DNA of 64,000 nucleotides from Megamonas hypermegale (GCF_900187035.1 NZ_LT906446.1:496001-560000); one strand, 5' to 3'. Numbered from the stretch's first letter, positions 52,468 to 62,760 are shown. Notes: generated by a model from the letters alone, not told the origin. Numbers and translations are program-made.

Positions 52468-53931
52468 TTATTCATTTTCTTCGAGCATTTTAGCTTCTTG
52501 CCAGAGGTCATCTAGGTCTAAGAGCGTCAATTGCTCCCATTTTTGTTGTTTATCCTTGACTTTGTTTTCAATATAAGAAAATCTACGTTTAAATTTGCGA
52601 TTAGCTGCTGTAAGTGCAATTTCTGGGTCAATCTTGAGGAAACGAGCTAAATTTACAATGGTAAATAAAACATCGCCCAGTTCTTCTTCTATGCGTTCTG
52701 TAGAGCTATCAACTGTAGCTTCTTCTAATTCATTGACTTCTTCATGTAATTTATCCCAGACAGGGTCAATATCTGGCCAATCAAAGCCAACTTTAGAAGC
52801 TTTATGCTGGAGTTTATACGCTGCCATTAATGAAGGCAAATCTTTTGGTACGCCATCGAGCACAGATTTACGGTCTTTTTTCTCAGCGCGTTTGATTTCT
52901 TCCCAGTTTTTCAAAACTTCATCAGCATCTTTTACATTGATATCGCCGAAAACATGTGGATGGCGACGAATGAGTTTTTCTGTGATACCGTCAATTACAT
53001 CTTGCATGGAGAACATACCTGCTTCTTCAGCCATGCGAGCATGGAATACGACTTGCATCAATAAATCGCCGAGTTCTTCACAGAGTAAATCTTTATCTTC
53101 AAGGTCAATAGCTTCGATTACTTCATAAACCTCTTCAATTAAGTTGCGACGCAAAGATTTATGTGTTTGAACTATATCCCAAGGGCAACCGCCTGGGCTA
53201 CGTAATGTCTGTATAACGTCTTCTAATGGAGAAAGGTCAAATGTTTCTTCATGCTTAGGCATTTTACCAATATACAAGCTTGTCAAATGGTCAATATTTG
53301 GTTGACGGTCGAGTTCATATAATGGAATTTGACGAATTTCTTCATCTGGCAAACTCAAATTGCGAATAAATGTAACAGGATAATCTTCTGGATAATGTTC
53401 CATCAAAGTGAGTTTTGTATCGGAAGCAACGTGTTGATTATAAACTTGTGTTATAACAAGCGCAGATGGCATTTCTTCGCTTGGCAAGTTATCAAGGTCA
53501 GCCGCATCTAAAATAGTAAGCCCATCAATTGGGTCAATATTTAAGCGCTGATACAATACTTCCATAAAGCTCATGCCAGGCATTATTTCTAATTCAACAT
53601 TAGCTTCTTTAGCTTTATCGCGAATTATCACCACTGTTTTTTCCGCAACGAGTGGACTGCCTGGTACGGCGTATACTACATTTAATCCTTTTTTAGCTTC
53701 TGTGATTAATTTTTCAGCAATATTGTTATATACTTCTTCAAATGAAGCACATTTTTCATAAAAATCATCGCAAGCAGTGTAAACGACATTGCGTTTATCT
53801 AGTTCTGCTACTGTAGGATGAATAGCTGTACGCAATATTAATTTATCTGTAGATGTTATTTTTTCCCAAGTGTCAAGGGTGATTAAACCAAAATTTCCTG
53901 GTCCTAATCCTATAATCGTAATTTTTCCCAT
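52468..53931 (-). CDS. mazG: tetrapyrrole methylase-like/MazG nucleotide pyrophosphohydrolase fusion
   Basis: 487 residues. The N-terminal half is a tetrapyrrole (SAM-dependent) methylase-like domain (GKITIIGLGPGNFGLIT; YAVPGSPLVAE), the C-terminal half a tandem MazG NTP pyrophosphohydrolase. The motifs EEVYEVIEA and EELGDLLMQVVFHA (first MazG unit) and EELGDVLFTIVN (second) carry the Mg-binding Glu/Asp. This YabN-type fusion is usual in Firmicutes; it removes aberrant dNTPs. The function of the methylase half is not known. Confidence 0.93.
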   Translation of the reverse strand: MGKITIIGLGPGNFGLITLDTWEKITSTDKLILRTAIHPTVAELDKRNVVYTACDDFYEKCASFEEVYNNIAEKLITEAKKGLNVVYAVPGSPLVAEKTVVIIRDKAKEANVELEIMPGMSFMEVLYQRLNIDPIDGLTILDAADLDNLPSEEMPSALVITQVYNQHVASDTKLTLMEHYPEDYPVTFIRNLSLPDEEIRQIPLYELDRQPNIDHLTSLYIGKMPKHEETFDLSPLEDVIQTLRSPGGCPWDIVQTHKSLRRNLIEEVYEVIEAIDLEDKDLLCEELGDLLMQVVFHARMAEEAGMFSMQDVIDGITEKLIRRHPHVFGDINVKDADEVLKNWEEIKRAEKKDRKSVLDGVPKDLPSLMAAYKLQHKASKVGFDWPDIDPVWDKLHEEVNELEEATVDSSTERIEEELGDVLFTIVNLARFLKIDPEIALTAANRKFKRRFSYIENKVKDKQQKWEQLTLLDLDDLWQEAKMLEENE

Positions 53932-53954
53932 AAATATACCCTTCGCTTCTTTCA

Positions 53955-53996
53955 GAAAAAAAGTAACCGCTATGGATTGAACCCCGCGCGGTTACT
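53955..53996 (-). terminator. Rho-independent terminator of treC
   Basis: On the - strand AGTAACCGC / GCGGTTACT with a 17-base loop, followed by TTTTTTTCTG. Confidence 0.82.
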
Positions 53997-54044
53997 ATGA
54001 ATTTGATTAATACTTAATATAAAGCAAGAAATCTATTTTGTCAA

Positions 54045-55697
54045 TCAAAGATTGCAGAAAACTGCTGTTTCATAAGGTTTTAATGCAATTTTTTTATTTT
54101 TTATGTCAATTTGGTAATTATTTAAGAGACATTTATAGCCAGTAAGGTCATAAGGAAGCTCAATTTCATAATTAATTGGATAGAAATTACAAATGACGAT
54201 AAGTTTGGTTTCTTTATAGTTGCGTTCATAGGCAAATACTTTATTATCTTCAAATAATAATGGTTTAATGTCACCATAAGCAATTACGTCTAATTGTTTG
54301 CGCAACTGAATTAATTTTTGATAATAGTAAAAAATAGAATTTTCGTCAGCTAAGTTATTTTCTACGTTGATTTTTGTGTAATTTGTAGCAGGACTAATCC
54401 ACGGTGTACCGGTTGTAAAACCAGCATTTTCAGTGTTATTCCACTGCATTGGTGTGCGGGCATTATCGCGTGAATGAATATCTAAAATTATTAAAGCTTG
54501 TTTTTCTGTCATGCCTTTATCTTGGAGAATTTTATAATGGTTGAGGCTTTCAATATCGCGATATTGCTCAATGGATTTAAAATGTGGATTGGTCATACCA
54601 ATTTCTTCACCTTGATAAATGTATGGCGTGCCGCGCAATAAATGGATTAAAGTTGCTAACATCTTAGCGGATACATCGTGGTATTTATCATCACTGCCAA
54701 AACGGGATACAACACGCGGTTGGTCATGATTGCACCAAAACAGAGCATTCCAAGCATCATGTTTCGTCATATTTATCTGCCAATCAAATAAGATATGTTT
54801 TAATTTCATAAAATCAGTTGGCACGAGTACCCATTTTTCATTGCCCATGAAATCCACTTTTAAATGATGAAAATTAAATACCATGGTTAATTCGCCAGTA
54901 TTTTTCCCAGCATATTTATAACAATTTTCCATTGTCGTGCTACTCATTTCACCGACTGTGATTATATCTATATCCTTAGCAAAACTATTTTGTGCTAATT
55001 CTTGTAAAAATTCATGAATGCGTGGACCATCTGTATAATATTGACGGCCATCACCGATAGAAGAAAAATCATCTTCAAAAGCACTTTTACTGATTAAGTT
55101 GATTACATCAAAGCGAAAACCTTTAACACCCTTTTGCATCCAAAAACGAACAACATTTTTTACTTCTTCACGAACGTCAGGATTTTCCCAATTTAAATCA
55201 GCTTGAGTCACATCAAAAAGATGTAAATACCATTTATCTAATTCTTTTACGTATTGCCAAGCACTGCCACCAAATTTACTTTGCCAATTTGTCGGTGGTT
55301 TATTACCTTCTTTGCCATCTTTGAAGAAAAAATAATTCATGTATTTACTATCGCCTGCAAGAGCTTTTTTAAACCAAATGCTTTCTGTTGAAACATGATT
55401 AAAAACCATATCAAACATCAAATAAATATTGCGTTTTTTAGCTTCGGCAATCAATAATTCTACATCTTCCATTGTGCCATAAGACGGGTCAATACTATAA
55501 TAATCGGCGATATCATAACCATTATCATTTTGCGGTGATAAGTAAAATGGAGTTAGCCAAATATAATCTACACCGAGTTTTTGTAAATAATCCAATTTTG
55601 CTATAACGCCTTTTAAATCGCCTGTACCATTACCAGTTGTATCATAGAAAGATTTTGGATAAATTTCATAAACTACTTTCTTTTGAAAATCTGTCAT
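54045..55697 (-). CDS. treC: alpha,alpha-phosphotrehalase (GH13)
   Basis: Splits trehalose-6-phosphate into glucose and glucose-6-phosphate. The GH13 barrel motifs are DMVFNHVS, FRFDVINLI (nucleophile Asp), ITVGEMSS (acid/base Glu) and WCNHDQPR (transition-state Asp). 550 residues and the start VVYEIYPKSFYDTTGNGTGDL are typical for TreC. It lies 53 bases downstream of treB, whose product delivers the substrate. The other GH13 option, oligo-1,6-glucosidase, is less likely because of this neighbour. Confidence 0.92.
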   Translation of the reverse strand: MTDFQKKVVYEIYPKSFYDTTGNGTGDLKGVIAKLDYLQKLGVDYIWLTPFYLSPQNDNGYDIADYYSIDPSYGTMEDVELLIAEAKKRNIYLMFDMVFNHVSTESIWFKKALAGDSKYMNYFFFKDGKEGNKPPTNWQSKFGGSAWQYVKELDKWYLHLFDVTQADLNWENPDVREEVKNVVRFWMQKGVKGFRFDVINLISKSAFEDDFSSIGDGRQYYTDGPRIHEFLQELAQNSFAKDIDIITVGEMSSTTMENCYKYAGKNTGELTMVFNFHHLKVDFMGNEKWVLVPTDFMKLKHILFDWQINMTKHDAWNALFWCNHDQPRVVSRFGSDDKYHDVSAKMLATLIHLLRGTPYIYQGEEIGMTNPHFKSIEQYRDIESLNHYKILQDKGMTEKQALIILDIHSRDNARTPMQWNNTENAGFTTGTPWISPATNYTKINVENNLADENSIFYYYQKLIQLRKQLDVIAYGDIKPLLFEDNKVFAYERNYKETKLIVICNFYPINYEIELPYDLTGYKCLLNNYQIDIKNKKIALKPYETAVFCNL

Positions 55698-55750
55698 ATG
55701 ACATCATCCTTTCTGACAATATTTTTAGTTTGTATTACATAAATTGTATT

Positions 55751-57706
55751 TTATTTAGTGATTTTAATGATATCATCATCGCCAATAGAAATATTGGAAT
55801 TTTTCTTTAATAATTCAATATGTGAACCATCAGTAAATACGATTGGTGTTGTCAATGGTTTTCCTTGAGATTTTACATAATCGAGGTCTACTTGAACTAA
55901 AACATCGCCTTGTTTAATTTTTTGTCCAGCTTCAACTTTTACATCAAATCCTTTGCCATCAAGTTGAACGGTGTCCATACCTATGTGAATTAAAATTTCT
56001 GTACCATCGGTAGATTTTAAACCATAAGCATGACCAGTTGGGAAGCATACCATTACTTCACCATCAAAAGGTGCTATTACTTTACCATCTGTAAGTTCAA
56101 CAGCGAAACCTTCGCCCATCGCACCACTAGCAAAAGCTTTATCTTCAATTTCATTTAAATTTTTTGTGATACCACTGACCGGTGATTTGAAAGTAGATAC
56201 TATATCACTTTTATCAGTTAATGTAGTTTCAATTTTGTTTTCAGTTGTTTGCACTGGAGTATTATCACTTATGGAAGAATTTTCCCCTTTTATATCTTCT
56301 AGGGATAATTTCTTTTTACCTACTATTGTAGTTAAAATAAATGGCACACAGATAGCTTCGAGCATGGCGATAAAGAACATAAACATGTATTGTGGCTTAA
56401 TAGATAAGATACCAGGAATACCGCCGACACCAATGGAACTTGCCATTACACCACTAGATACTGAAATCATAGCAGCGATACATGAACCAACTAAACCGCA
56501 GACAAGAGGAAAACCATATTTTAAATTTACACCGAAGAGTGCTGGTTCTGTAACACCGAGATAACAAGAAATACAAGCAGGTACATTGACTTGTTTTGCA
56601 CGTTCATTTTTGCGCTGTAAAAATATCATAGCTAAAACAGCAGAACCTTGGGCAATATTGGAAAGAGCTACCATTGGCCATAAAATAGTGCCATTAAATT
56701 GGCTCATTAATTGAAGGTCGATGGCATTTGTCATATGATGAAGACCTGTAATAACGAGTGGTGCATAGAAAAAACCAAAAATGCCAGCAAAAATCCAACC
56801 AAAGCTAGAAGTAAGACCAGCATAAACAATATTGGCAATGAATGAACCGATAGCCCAGCCGATAGGACCAACGATAACATGAGCTAAAATTACAGCAGGA
56901 ACTAAACTCATGAGTGGAACGACAATCATGGAAATATAATCTGGTGTTACACGGCGCCAGAATTTTTCTAAATAAACGAGAATAAATGCTGCTAAGATAG
57001 CAGGGATAACTTGCGATTGGTAGCCAATCATTTCAACTTGAAAAATGCCAAAATCCCATACAGGAATCTGTGCACCAGGAACTACAGCAAAGGCATTTAA
57101 TAATTGAGGAGATACGAGTGTTAAACCTAAAACGATACCTAAAATTTGAGTAGTACCCATTTTACGAGTGATAGACCATGCAATGCCGACTGGCAAAAAG
57201 TGGAAAATAGCTTCACCGATAAGCCATAAGAAAGAATAAAGTCCAGCAAAAAATTGATAATTTTCAACAAGTGTTTTTGTACCATTATCTAGTAATTTGA
57301 TATCGCCGATAACAGAACGAAAACCTAAAATAAGACCGCCACAAATAAGCGCAGGAATAAGTGGCGTAAAAATTTCAGCTAAGTTTGACATCAAGCGTTG
57401 AATGAAAGTTTGATTTGATTTTGCAGCATTTTTTACTGCATCTTTACTAACACCATCAATGCCTGCTATTTTAGTAAATTCATTGTAGTATTCACTGACT
57501 TCATTACCGATAATAACTTGGAATTGACCTGCTTGAGTGAATGTTCCTTTAGTAGAAGGTAAAGCTTCTATTTTTTTTATATCAGCCTTTTTTTCATCTA
57601 CTAAGACAAAACGCATACGAGTTACGCAGTGGGTGACAGCGCGGATATTATCTTTACCACCAACATATTCGAGTAAAGATGTTGCATCTTTTGTAAATTT
57701 AGCCAT
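55751..57706 (-). CDS. treB: PTS trehalose-specific transporter EIIBCA
   Basis: Imports and phosphorylates trehalose. Domain order is EIIB (phosphorylated Cys27 in VTHCVTRMRF), EIIC (about residues 105-465, 10 helices; GLHHMTNAIDLQLM) and a C-terminal EIIA of the glucose type (about 505-645; His in ILIHIGMDTVQL). The ATG at 57706 follows AAGGAGG; the longer frame that begins in the promoter region is excluded. An attached EIIA means no separate glucose EIIA is needed. The 651-residue length fits EIIBCA TreB. Confidence 0.92.
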   Translation of the reverse strand: MAKFTKDATSLLEYVGGKDNIRAVTHCVTRMRFVLVDEKKADIKKIEALPSTKGTFTQAGQFQVIIGNEVSEYYNEFTKIAGIDGVSKDAVKNAAKSNQTFIQRLMSNLAEIFTPLIPALICGGLILGFRSVIGDIKLLDNGTKTLVENYQFFAGLYSFLWLIGEAIFHFLPVGIAWSITRKMGTTQILGIVLGLTLVSPQLLNAFAVVPGAQIPVWDFGIFQVEMIGYQSQVIPAILAAFILVYLEKFWRRVTPDYISMIVVPLMSLVPAVILAHVIVGPIGWAIGSFIANIVYAGLTSSFGWIFAGIFGFFYAPLVITGLHHMTNAIDLQLMSQFNGTILWPMVALSNIAQGSAVLAMIFLQRKNERAKQVNVPACISCYLGVTEPALFGVNLKYGFPLVCGLVGSCIAAMISVSSGVMASSIGVGGIPGILSIKPQYMFMFFIAMLEAICVPFILTTIVGKKKLSLEDIKGENSSISDNTPVQTTENKIETTLTDKSDIVSTFKSPVSGITKNLNEIEDKAFASGAMGEGFAVELTDGKVIAPFDGEVMVCFPTGHAYGLKSTDGTEILIHIGMDTVQLDGKGFDVKVEAGQKIKQGDVLVQVDLDYVKSQGKPLTTPIVFTDGSHIELLKKNSNISIGDDDIIKITK

Positions 57707-57742
57707 GTTAAAATCCTCCTTGTTAAAATAAAAGCCTAAAAC

Positions 57743-57793
57743 TTGTACGTATATGTTTGAGATTAATATATCATGTACGTACAAATATGTCAA
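57743..57793 (-). promoter_or_regulatory. treB promoter with two TreR-like operators
   Basis: On the - strand TTGACA (57793-57788), 17 bases, TATATT (57770-57765). The perfect palindrome TGTACGTACA (57774-57783) lies in the spacer; a second copy, TTGTACGTATA, is at 57743-57753 in the transcribed leader. The arrangement matches GntR/TreR operators (TTGTATATACAA type). No treR gene is in the window. Confidence 0.72.
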
Positions 57794-57862
57794 TAATTTA
57801 AATAGAAAAAAATTTATTTTTAATAATTTTTTATTTTACAGAAAATTTTTGGAGGATGATTT

Positions 57863-57892
57863 TTGTTTTTGCTAAATATCAACTGATATAGT
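57863..57892 (+). promoter_or_regulatory. putative pyrK promoter
   Basis: TTGTTT (57863-57868), an 18-base spacer and TATAGT (57887-57892). The -35 is poor. Confidence 0.4.
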
Positions 57893-57930
57893 ATTATGAA
57901 TATAAAGTGAAAAAATTAGGAGGGATTTTT

Positions 57931-58695
57931 TTGAAAAAGCTCGTAGTAGTTGGCAAAATTTTAGTTAATGAAGCCATTAATGTTAATGTGAAGCGCATGG
58001 TTATAGATGCACCACAAATTGCTGATTTAGCACAGCCTGGACAATTTGTGCATGTAAAAAAAATGGACAGCGTTAATTTTTTACGTCGTCCATTTAGTAT
58101 TGCTGATGTGAATAAAGATGAAGGTACTATTACTTTAATTTATCGTATTGTAGGTAAAGGAACAGCTGAATATTCTGAACTTAAAGTAGGAGAACAATTC
58201 AATATCTTAGGACCAATCGGCAATGGTTTTGAATTAAAATCCGGCAGACCATTATTGATTGGTGGCGGTGTTGGTATCGCTCCACTCATCTATTTAGCTC
58301 GTAAATTAAAAGATGAAAAACCGATTTTATTAATCGGTGGTAAAAATAAAGATGAAGTTTTCTGGAAAGATTATTTAGAAGAATTTGCTGATAAAATCTA
58401 CATCACAACAGATGATGGTTCTGTTGGTTTCAAAGGTTTTACAATTCAGCTTTTACCACAGATTTTAGCAGAAAACAAAATCGAACATATCTACACTTGC
58501 GGCCCAAATATAATGATGGAAGGTGTAGCTAAACTTGCTCATGAACAAGATATTGACTGTCAAGTTTCATTAGAAAAACGCATGGCTTGCGGTATCGGTG
58601 TTTGTCTTGGTTGTACTTTTGAAGGCAAATTGACAAAGAAAAGACGCAAGGTTTGCACAGAAGGACCTGTATTTCCATCTAAGGAGGTTTTTTAA
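57931..58695 (+). CDS. pyrK: dihydroorotate dehydrogenase electron transfer subunit
   Basis: FAD/2Fe-2S subunit that passes electrons from PyrD to NAD. FAD is held by RRPFSIADV and YRIVGKGT; the NAD site is GGGVGIAPLIYLA. The Cys cluster CGIGVCLGC with the final Cys in RRKVC binds 2Fe-2S. The start is TTG at 57931 with AGGAGGG upstream; the GTG at 57907 lies before this RBS. The stop is directly adjacent to the pyrD start. Confidence 0.93.
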   Translation: MKKLVVVGKILVNEAINVNVKRMVIDAPQIADLAQPGQFVHVKKMDSVNFLRRPFSIADVNKDEGTITLIYRIVGKGTAEYSELKVGEQFNILGPIGNGFELKSGRPLLIGGGVGIAPLIYLARKLKDEKPILLIGGKNKDEVFWKDYLEEFADKIYITTDDGSVGFKGFTIQLLPQILAENKIEHIYTCGPNIMMEGVAKLAHEQDIDCQVSLEKRMACGIGVCLGCTFEGKLTKKRRKVCTEGPVFPSKEVF

Positions 58696-59601
58696 ATGAA
58701 TTTAGCTGTAAAGATTGGTAATCTTGAATTAAAAAATCCTGTAATGGGTGCTTCAGGAACTTTTGGTTTTGGTAAAGAATATGAAGATTTTCTCGATGTA
58801 AATGAAATCGGTGCAATCGTAACAAAAGGTGTTACACCAAAACCGCGTGCTGGCAATCCAGGCGTTAGAATTGCAGAAACTCCTGCTGGTATGCTTAACT
58901 GTATCGGTCTTGAAAATCCGGGTGTAGATGCTTTTATCTGTGATATCTTACCTAAAATAAAAAAATACAATACAGCTGTTATTGTAAATATTTCAGCAAG
59001 CACAGTAGAAGAATATGCTGAAATGGCATGGCGTTTAGATATTGATGGCGTAGATGCTGTAGAAGTAAATATTTCTTGTCCGAACGTAAAAGAAGGCGGT
59101 ATCGTTTTCGGCACAGACCCAAAAGCAGCCGCTGCTGTAACTCGTGCAGTAAAAACGCATACAAGCAAAACTGTAATTGTAAAATTATCACCAAATGTAA
59201 CGGATATCACTGTTATGGCAAAAGCTGTTGAAGAAGCTGGCGCAGATGCAATTTCTATGATAAATACTTTAACTGGTATGGTAATTGATATAAATACAAG
59301 AAAACCACTTTTAGGCAATATAACTGGCGGACTTTCTGGCCCAGCTGTAAAACCAGTAGCAGTACGCATGGTATGGCAAGTTGCAAAAGTTGTTAAAATT
59401 CCTATCATTGGCATGGGTGGCATCACTTGTGCTGAAGATGCTATCGAATTTATGCTTGCAGGAGCAACCGCTGTAGCTGTTGGTGCTTATAATTTCGTTG
59501 ACCCATCTGCTTTAAAAGTTGTAGCTGATGGCATTGCAGATTATATGAAAAAACACAATATTGAAGATGTAAATGAACTTATAGGAGCAGTACAAGCTTA
59601 A
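58696..59601 (+). CDS. pyrD: dihydroorotate dehydrogenase B, catalytic subunit
   Basis: Oxidises dihydroorotate to orotate, fourth step of pyrimidine synthesis; class 1B, working with PyrK. FMN-binding motifs are [31 protein letters not shown] and [11 protein letters not shown]. The catalytic Cys is in [12 protein letters not shown]. 301 residues is standard. The ATG follows GGAGG and is contiguous with pyrK. No other pyr genes are in the window. Confidence 0.95.
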   Translation: MNLAVKIGNLELKNPVMGASGTFGFGKEYEDFLDVNEIGAIVTKGVTPKPRAGNPGVRIAETPAGMLNCIGLENPGVDAFICDILPKIKKYNTAVIVNISASTVEEYAEMAWRLDIDGVDAVEVNISCPNVKEGGIVFGTDPKAAAAVTRAVKTHTSKTVIVKLSPNVTDITVMAKAVEEAGADAISMINTLTGMVIDINTRKPLLGNITGGLSGPAVKPVAVRMVWQVAKVVKIPIIGMGGITCAEDAIEFMLAGATAVAVGAYNFVDPSALKVVADGIADYMKKHNIEDVNELIGAVQA

Positions 59602-59609
59602 AATTAAGA

Positions 59610-59720
59610 TTTTACCAGGTGTATTTTTGATAAATAATCTATAAAGCTAAGAAATATAAGCTTTTGAAGCGGTTTTTTAGCATGACTATAAAAAATCAAA
59701 ATCGCCTGGTAAAATTTTTT
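59610..59720 (+). terminator. large stem-loop with U-run after pyrD
   Basis: TTTTACCAGG at 59610-59619 and its complement CCTGGTAAAA at 59705-59714, then TTTTTT. The loop of about 85 bases contains a smaller hairpin (AAGCT / AGCTT near 59643-59667). It probably ends pyrKD and shields the CRISPR leader behind it. Confidence 0.6.
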
Positions 59721-59727
59721 CATATCC

Positions 59728-59756
59728 TTGAATACCAAGGGTTTAGAGATTATAAT
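59728..59756 (+). promoter_or_regulatory. CRISPR leader promoter
   Basis: TTGAAT (59728-59733), exactly 17 bases of spacer and TATAAT (59751-59756), 28 bases before the first repeat. The small palindrome CCTTG..CAAGG (59726-59740) overlaps the -35. Confidence 0.6.
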
Positions 59757-59783
59757 AAAAAAAGAAACCTTGATAAATAGAGG

Positions 59784-62118
59784 GATTAATAGCAACATAC
59801 GATGTATTTGAATCAAAAATATAGCATAAATAAAAAATAGTTTTTACTGGATTAATAGCAACATACGATGTATTTGAATACAAAATAAGTTTTATCAATT
59901 ATTTTTTTCTGGATAGATTAATAGCAACATACGATGTATTTGAATTTGCTTGCCCCTAAAATAGAGCCTAAAAACATTGCTGATTAATAGCAACATACGA
60001 TGTATTTGAATGAAATTAATCCAATAAATGACCATAATAAATCTTCGATTAATAGCAACATACGATGTATTTGAATTTTTATATTCCTCCAATTTTAATA
60101 TCCGCAGTTTATGATTAATAGCAACATACGATGTATTTGAATACGTTTGTTAATGTATGTTGGATATGGATACATAGGATTAATAGCAACATACGATGTA
60201 TTTGAATTTCCCCAAATAAAACCAAATAATTATTGTTCGTATAAGATTAATAGCAACATACGATGTATTTGAATTGAATAAAAGCAATTTCATTTTCTTT
60301 TATTCCTTGATTAATAGCAACATACGATGTATTTGAATGAATTTATTTGGGATGACAGACCCGAACATGGCTAAGATTAATAGCAACATACGATGTATTT
60401 GAATATTCTGTAACGTCTATTGTTGGCCACAATTATTTTAGATTAATAGCAACATACGATGTATTTGAATAAAGCAGCTTATGTAACAGGTACAGCACTT
60501 CTTGCGATTAATAGCAACATACGATGTATTTGAATTAAGTTTTTGCGTTTGCCACTTTATTTCCTCCTTTCTGATTAATAGCAACATACGATGTATTTGA
60601 ATTTGTAATGGCATTTTATACGGGAAACAAGACAGTCGCGATTAATAGCAACATACGATGTATTTGAATAATGTTATTTTTCGTGATGACATTATTATGT
60701 ATAGCGATTAATAGCAACATACGATGTATTTGAATTTGACTAAATAAAAGATGTTTTCATTGCCAATTTTGGATTAATAGCAACATACGATGTATTTGAA
60801 TGGAACTATTTCCTACAGGTAAAAAGTTGATTATTACGATTAATAGCAACATACGATGTATTTGAATTCTATTGAATATAGAAAAGCGTTTATGAATTAT
60901 GTGATTAATAGCAACATACGATGTATTTGAATTAATATATTCACCATTTGATACACCGATTAATCTAGATTAATAGCAACATACGATGTATTTGAATGTA
61001 AGTGTATTTGACCAATACAATATGCTTGAAAAAGATTAATAGCAACATACGATGTATTTGAATGCGCAAGGCTTGTACTGGTCTGACGCTCCAGAAACAG
61101 ATTAATAGCAACATACGATGTATTTGAATCTGAGTAAAAAGTATTGATTTTATTGGGTTTGTGGCGATTAATAGCAACATACGATGTATTTGAATCTATC
61201 CAGCTGTTTCAAGAAAAAAGAATCAACTTTAGATTAATAGCAACATACGATGTATTTGAATTTGATTGGTGCAAATGTTCTACTTTTAGATGTTAAAGAT
61301 TAATAGCAACATACGATGTATTTGAATATTGCACTTCCGTTACCAAAACCACGATTCCAGCCGGATTAATAGCAACATACGATGTATTTGAATTGCGCGC
61401 TCCAAATATTGCCAACAGCACCAACAACAGATTAATAGCAACATACGATGTATTTGAATGACGTTGCGAAATTACAGCTTATTAACGGAGGTTAGATTAA
61501 TAGCAACATACGATGTATTTGAATTCTGTTGGGACTTCTTTACCAATGTCTTTAGCAGCTGATTAATAGCAACATACGATGTATTTGAATGCTTGAAATT
61601 TTCGTTGCGGTTTTGATGCTAAAATTGATTAATAGCAACATACGATGTATTTGAATTTTTTTAAATTATTTAATTGTTCTTGAGCTGATTTGATTAATAG
61701 CAACATACGATGTATTTGAATGTATCTAAGTTATCCAATATCCAAAATGCTAACTTTGATTAATAGCAACATACGATGTTTTTGAATCCCAAATTTCCGT
61801 TTCCGCCTGCCCACGCTCGGCTGATTAATAGCAACATACGATGTTTTTGAATTTTGGTATTGTGTAAGTATGTTGTGTTTTTAATACGATTAATAGCAAC
61901 ATACGATGTTTTTGAATTTTACGATTGCGCGGGCGTCTATAATAGTCTGCATTACGATTAATAGCAACATACGATGTATTTGAATTAAGTGTAAACATTT
62001 ACAATTATGTTCAATTATGTGGATTAATAGCAATATATGATATATTTGAATTCTATAACTATTTGTGTTAAAATCTTTTGACGTTGAAGATTAATAGCAA
62101 TATAAAATATATTTAAAT
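59784..62118 (+). CRISPR. CRISPR array, 36 repeats, 35 spacers, no cas genes in the window
   Basis: The 30-base repeat begins GATTAATAGC and ends GTATTTGAAT; repeats start every 64-68 bases from 59784 to 62089, with spacers of 34-38 bases. Repeats 1-30 are identical as far as I compared; 31-33 (61758, 61823, 61888) all carry A to T at repeat position 23; 34 (61956) is consensus again. Repeats 35 (62022) and 36 (62089) are progressively degenerate. A degenerate right end and a promoter-bearing AT-rich left flank show the leader at 59602-59783 and transcription on the + strand. The repeat length and TTTGAAT end hint at a type I-B-like system; this is weak without cas genes. The spacers cannot be traced here. 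Confidence 0.97.
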
Positions 62119-62141
62119 GATAAATGATAAAAGAAGGTGAT

Positions 62142-62510
62142 ATGTTGGACGGTATACTAGAAATGTTGTTTTTTTGTTTAATTTTAGGTCTTATTCCTGC
62201 TTTGATTGCTAGTAATAAAGGTCGTTCGTTTGTTTTATGGTATATTTACGGCTTTTTCCTTTTTATAGTTGCTCTTGTACATGCTCTTTGTATTAGTAAA
62301 AATGATGATGCTTTATTAAAACAAGATGATAGTTTAAAGAAATGTCCTTATTGTGCAGAAATAATAAAAAAAGAAGCTATAGTTTGTAGATACTGTGGTA
62401 GAGACTTACCACCTGTAAAAGAGGAAAAAAACAATGACAATAATGATGATGATTATGAACCATCTGATTATATTAAAAGTATAATTGCAAGTAGAGAAAA
62501 ATATAAATAA
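62142..62510 (+). CDS. two-helix membrane protein with C-terminal zinc ribbon
   Basis: About 122 residues: two hydrophobic segments ([37 protein letters not shown]) separated by NKGRS, then the zinc ribbon [22 protein letters not shown], then an acidic Asn/Asp-rich tail. Similar small membrane proteins with KGRSF between the helices are widespread and uncharacterised. AAGGTG supports the ATG at 62142; the in-frame ATG at 62124 lies before it. The gene begins only 23 bases after the last CRISPR repeat, so any promoter must be inside the degenerate array end. Confidence 0.7.
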   Translation: MLDGILEMLFFCLILGLIPALIASNKGRSFVLWYIYGFFLFIVALVHALCISKNDDALLKQDDSLKKCPYCAEIIKKEAIVCRYCGRDLPPVKEEKNNDNNDDDYEPSDYIKSIIASREKYK

Positions 62511-62760
62511 TTTATATTGTGATAGTTTTTTTGACATTAGGATAAAGATTTTGTTTATAAAATTCATGTGTAGTTTTTTTGTAAGAATTTTTTATTTATT
62601 TTATATGAATATATTAGTAAAATTATGTACAGAGAAATACAATTAATATAAAATGGATAGAGAATTTTAATAGAGGTATATAATAAAATAGGGTTTAATC
62701 TGTTAGATTATTAGATATAATAAATGATTAATAAAACAATGATTATTTTATAAAAAGTTG
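62511..62760. other. intergenic AT-rich stretch without recognised features
   Basis: No ORF with a plausible ribosome binding site, RNA gene or clear hairpin is seen between the zinc-ribbon gene and the infC promoter. Confidence 0.5.

Noticed and set aside
53955-53996. tRNA-like GTAACCGC...GCGGTTAC stem with GGATTGAACC
   Set aside because: Only one stem is present and a U-run follows on the - strand; it is the treC terminator.
59895-61180. - strand ORFs with repeated QIHRMLLLI peptides
   Set aside because: They are translations of the CRISPR repeats, with no ribosome binding sites.
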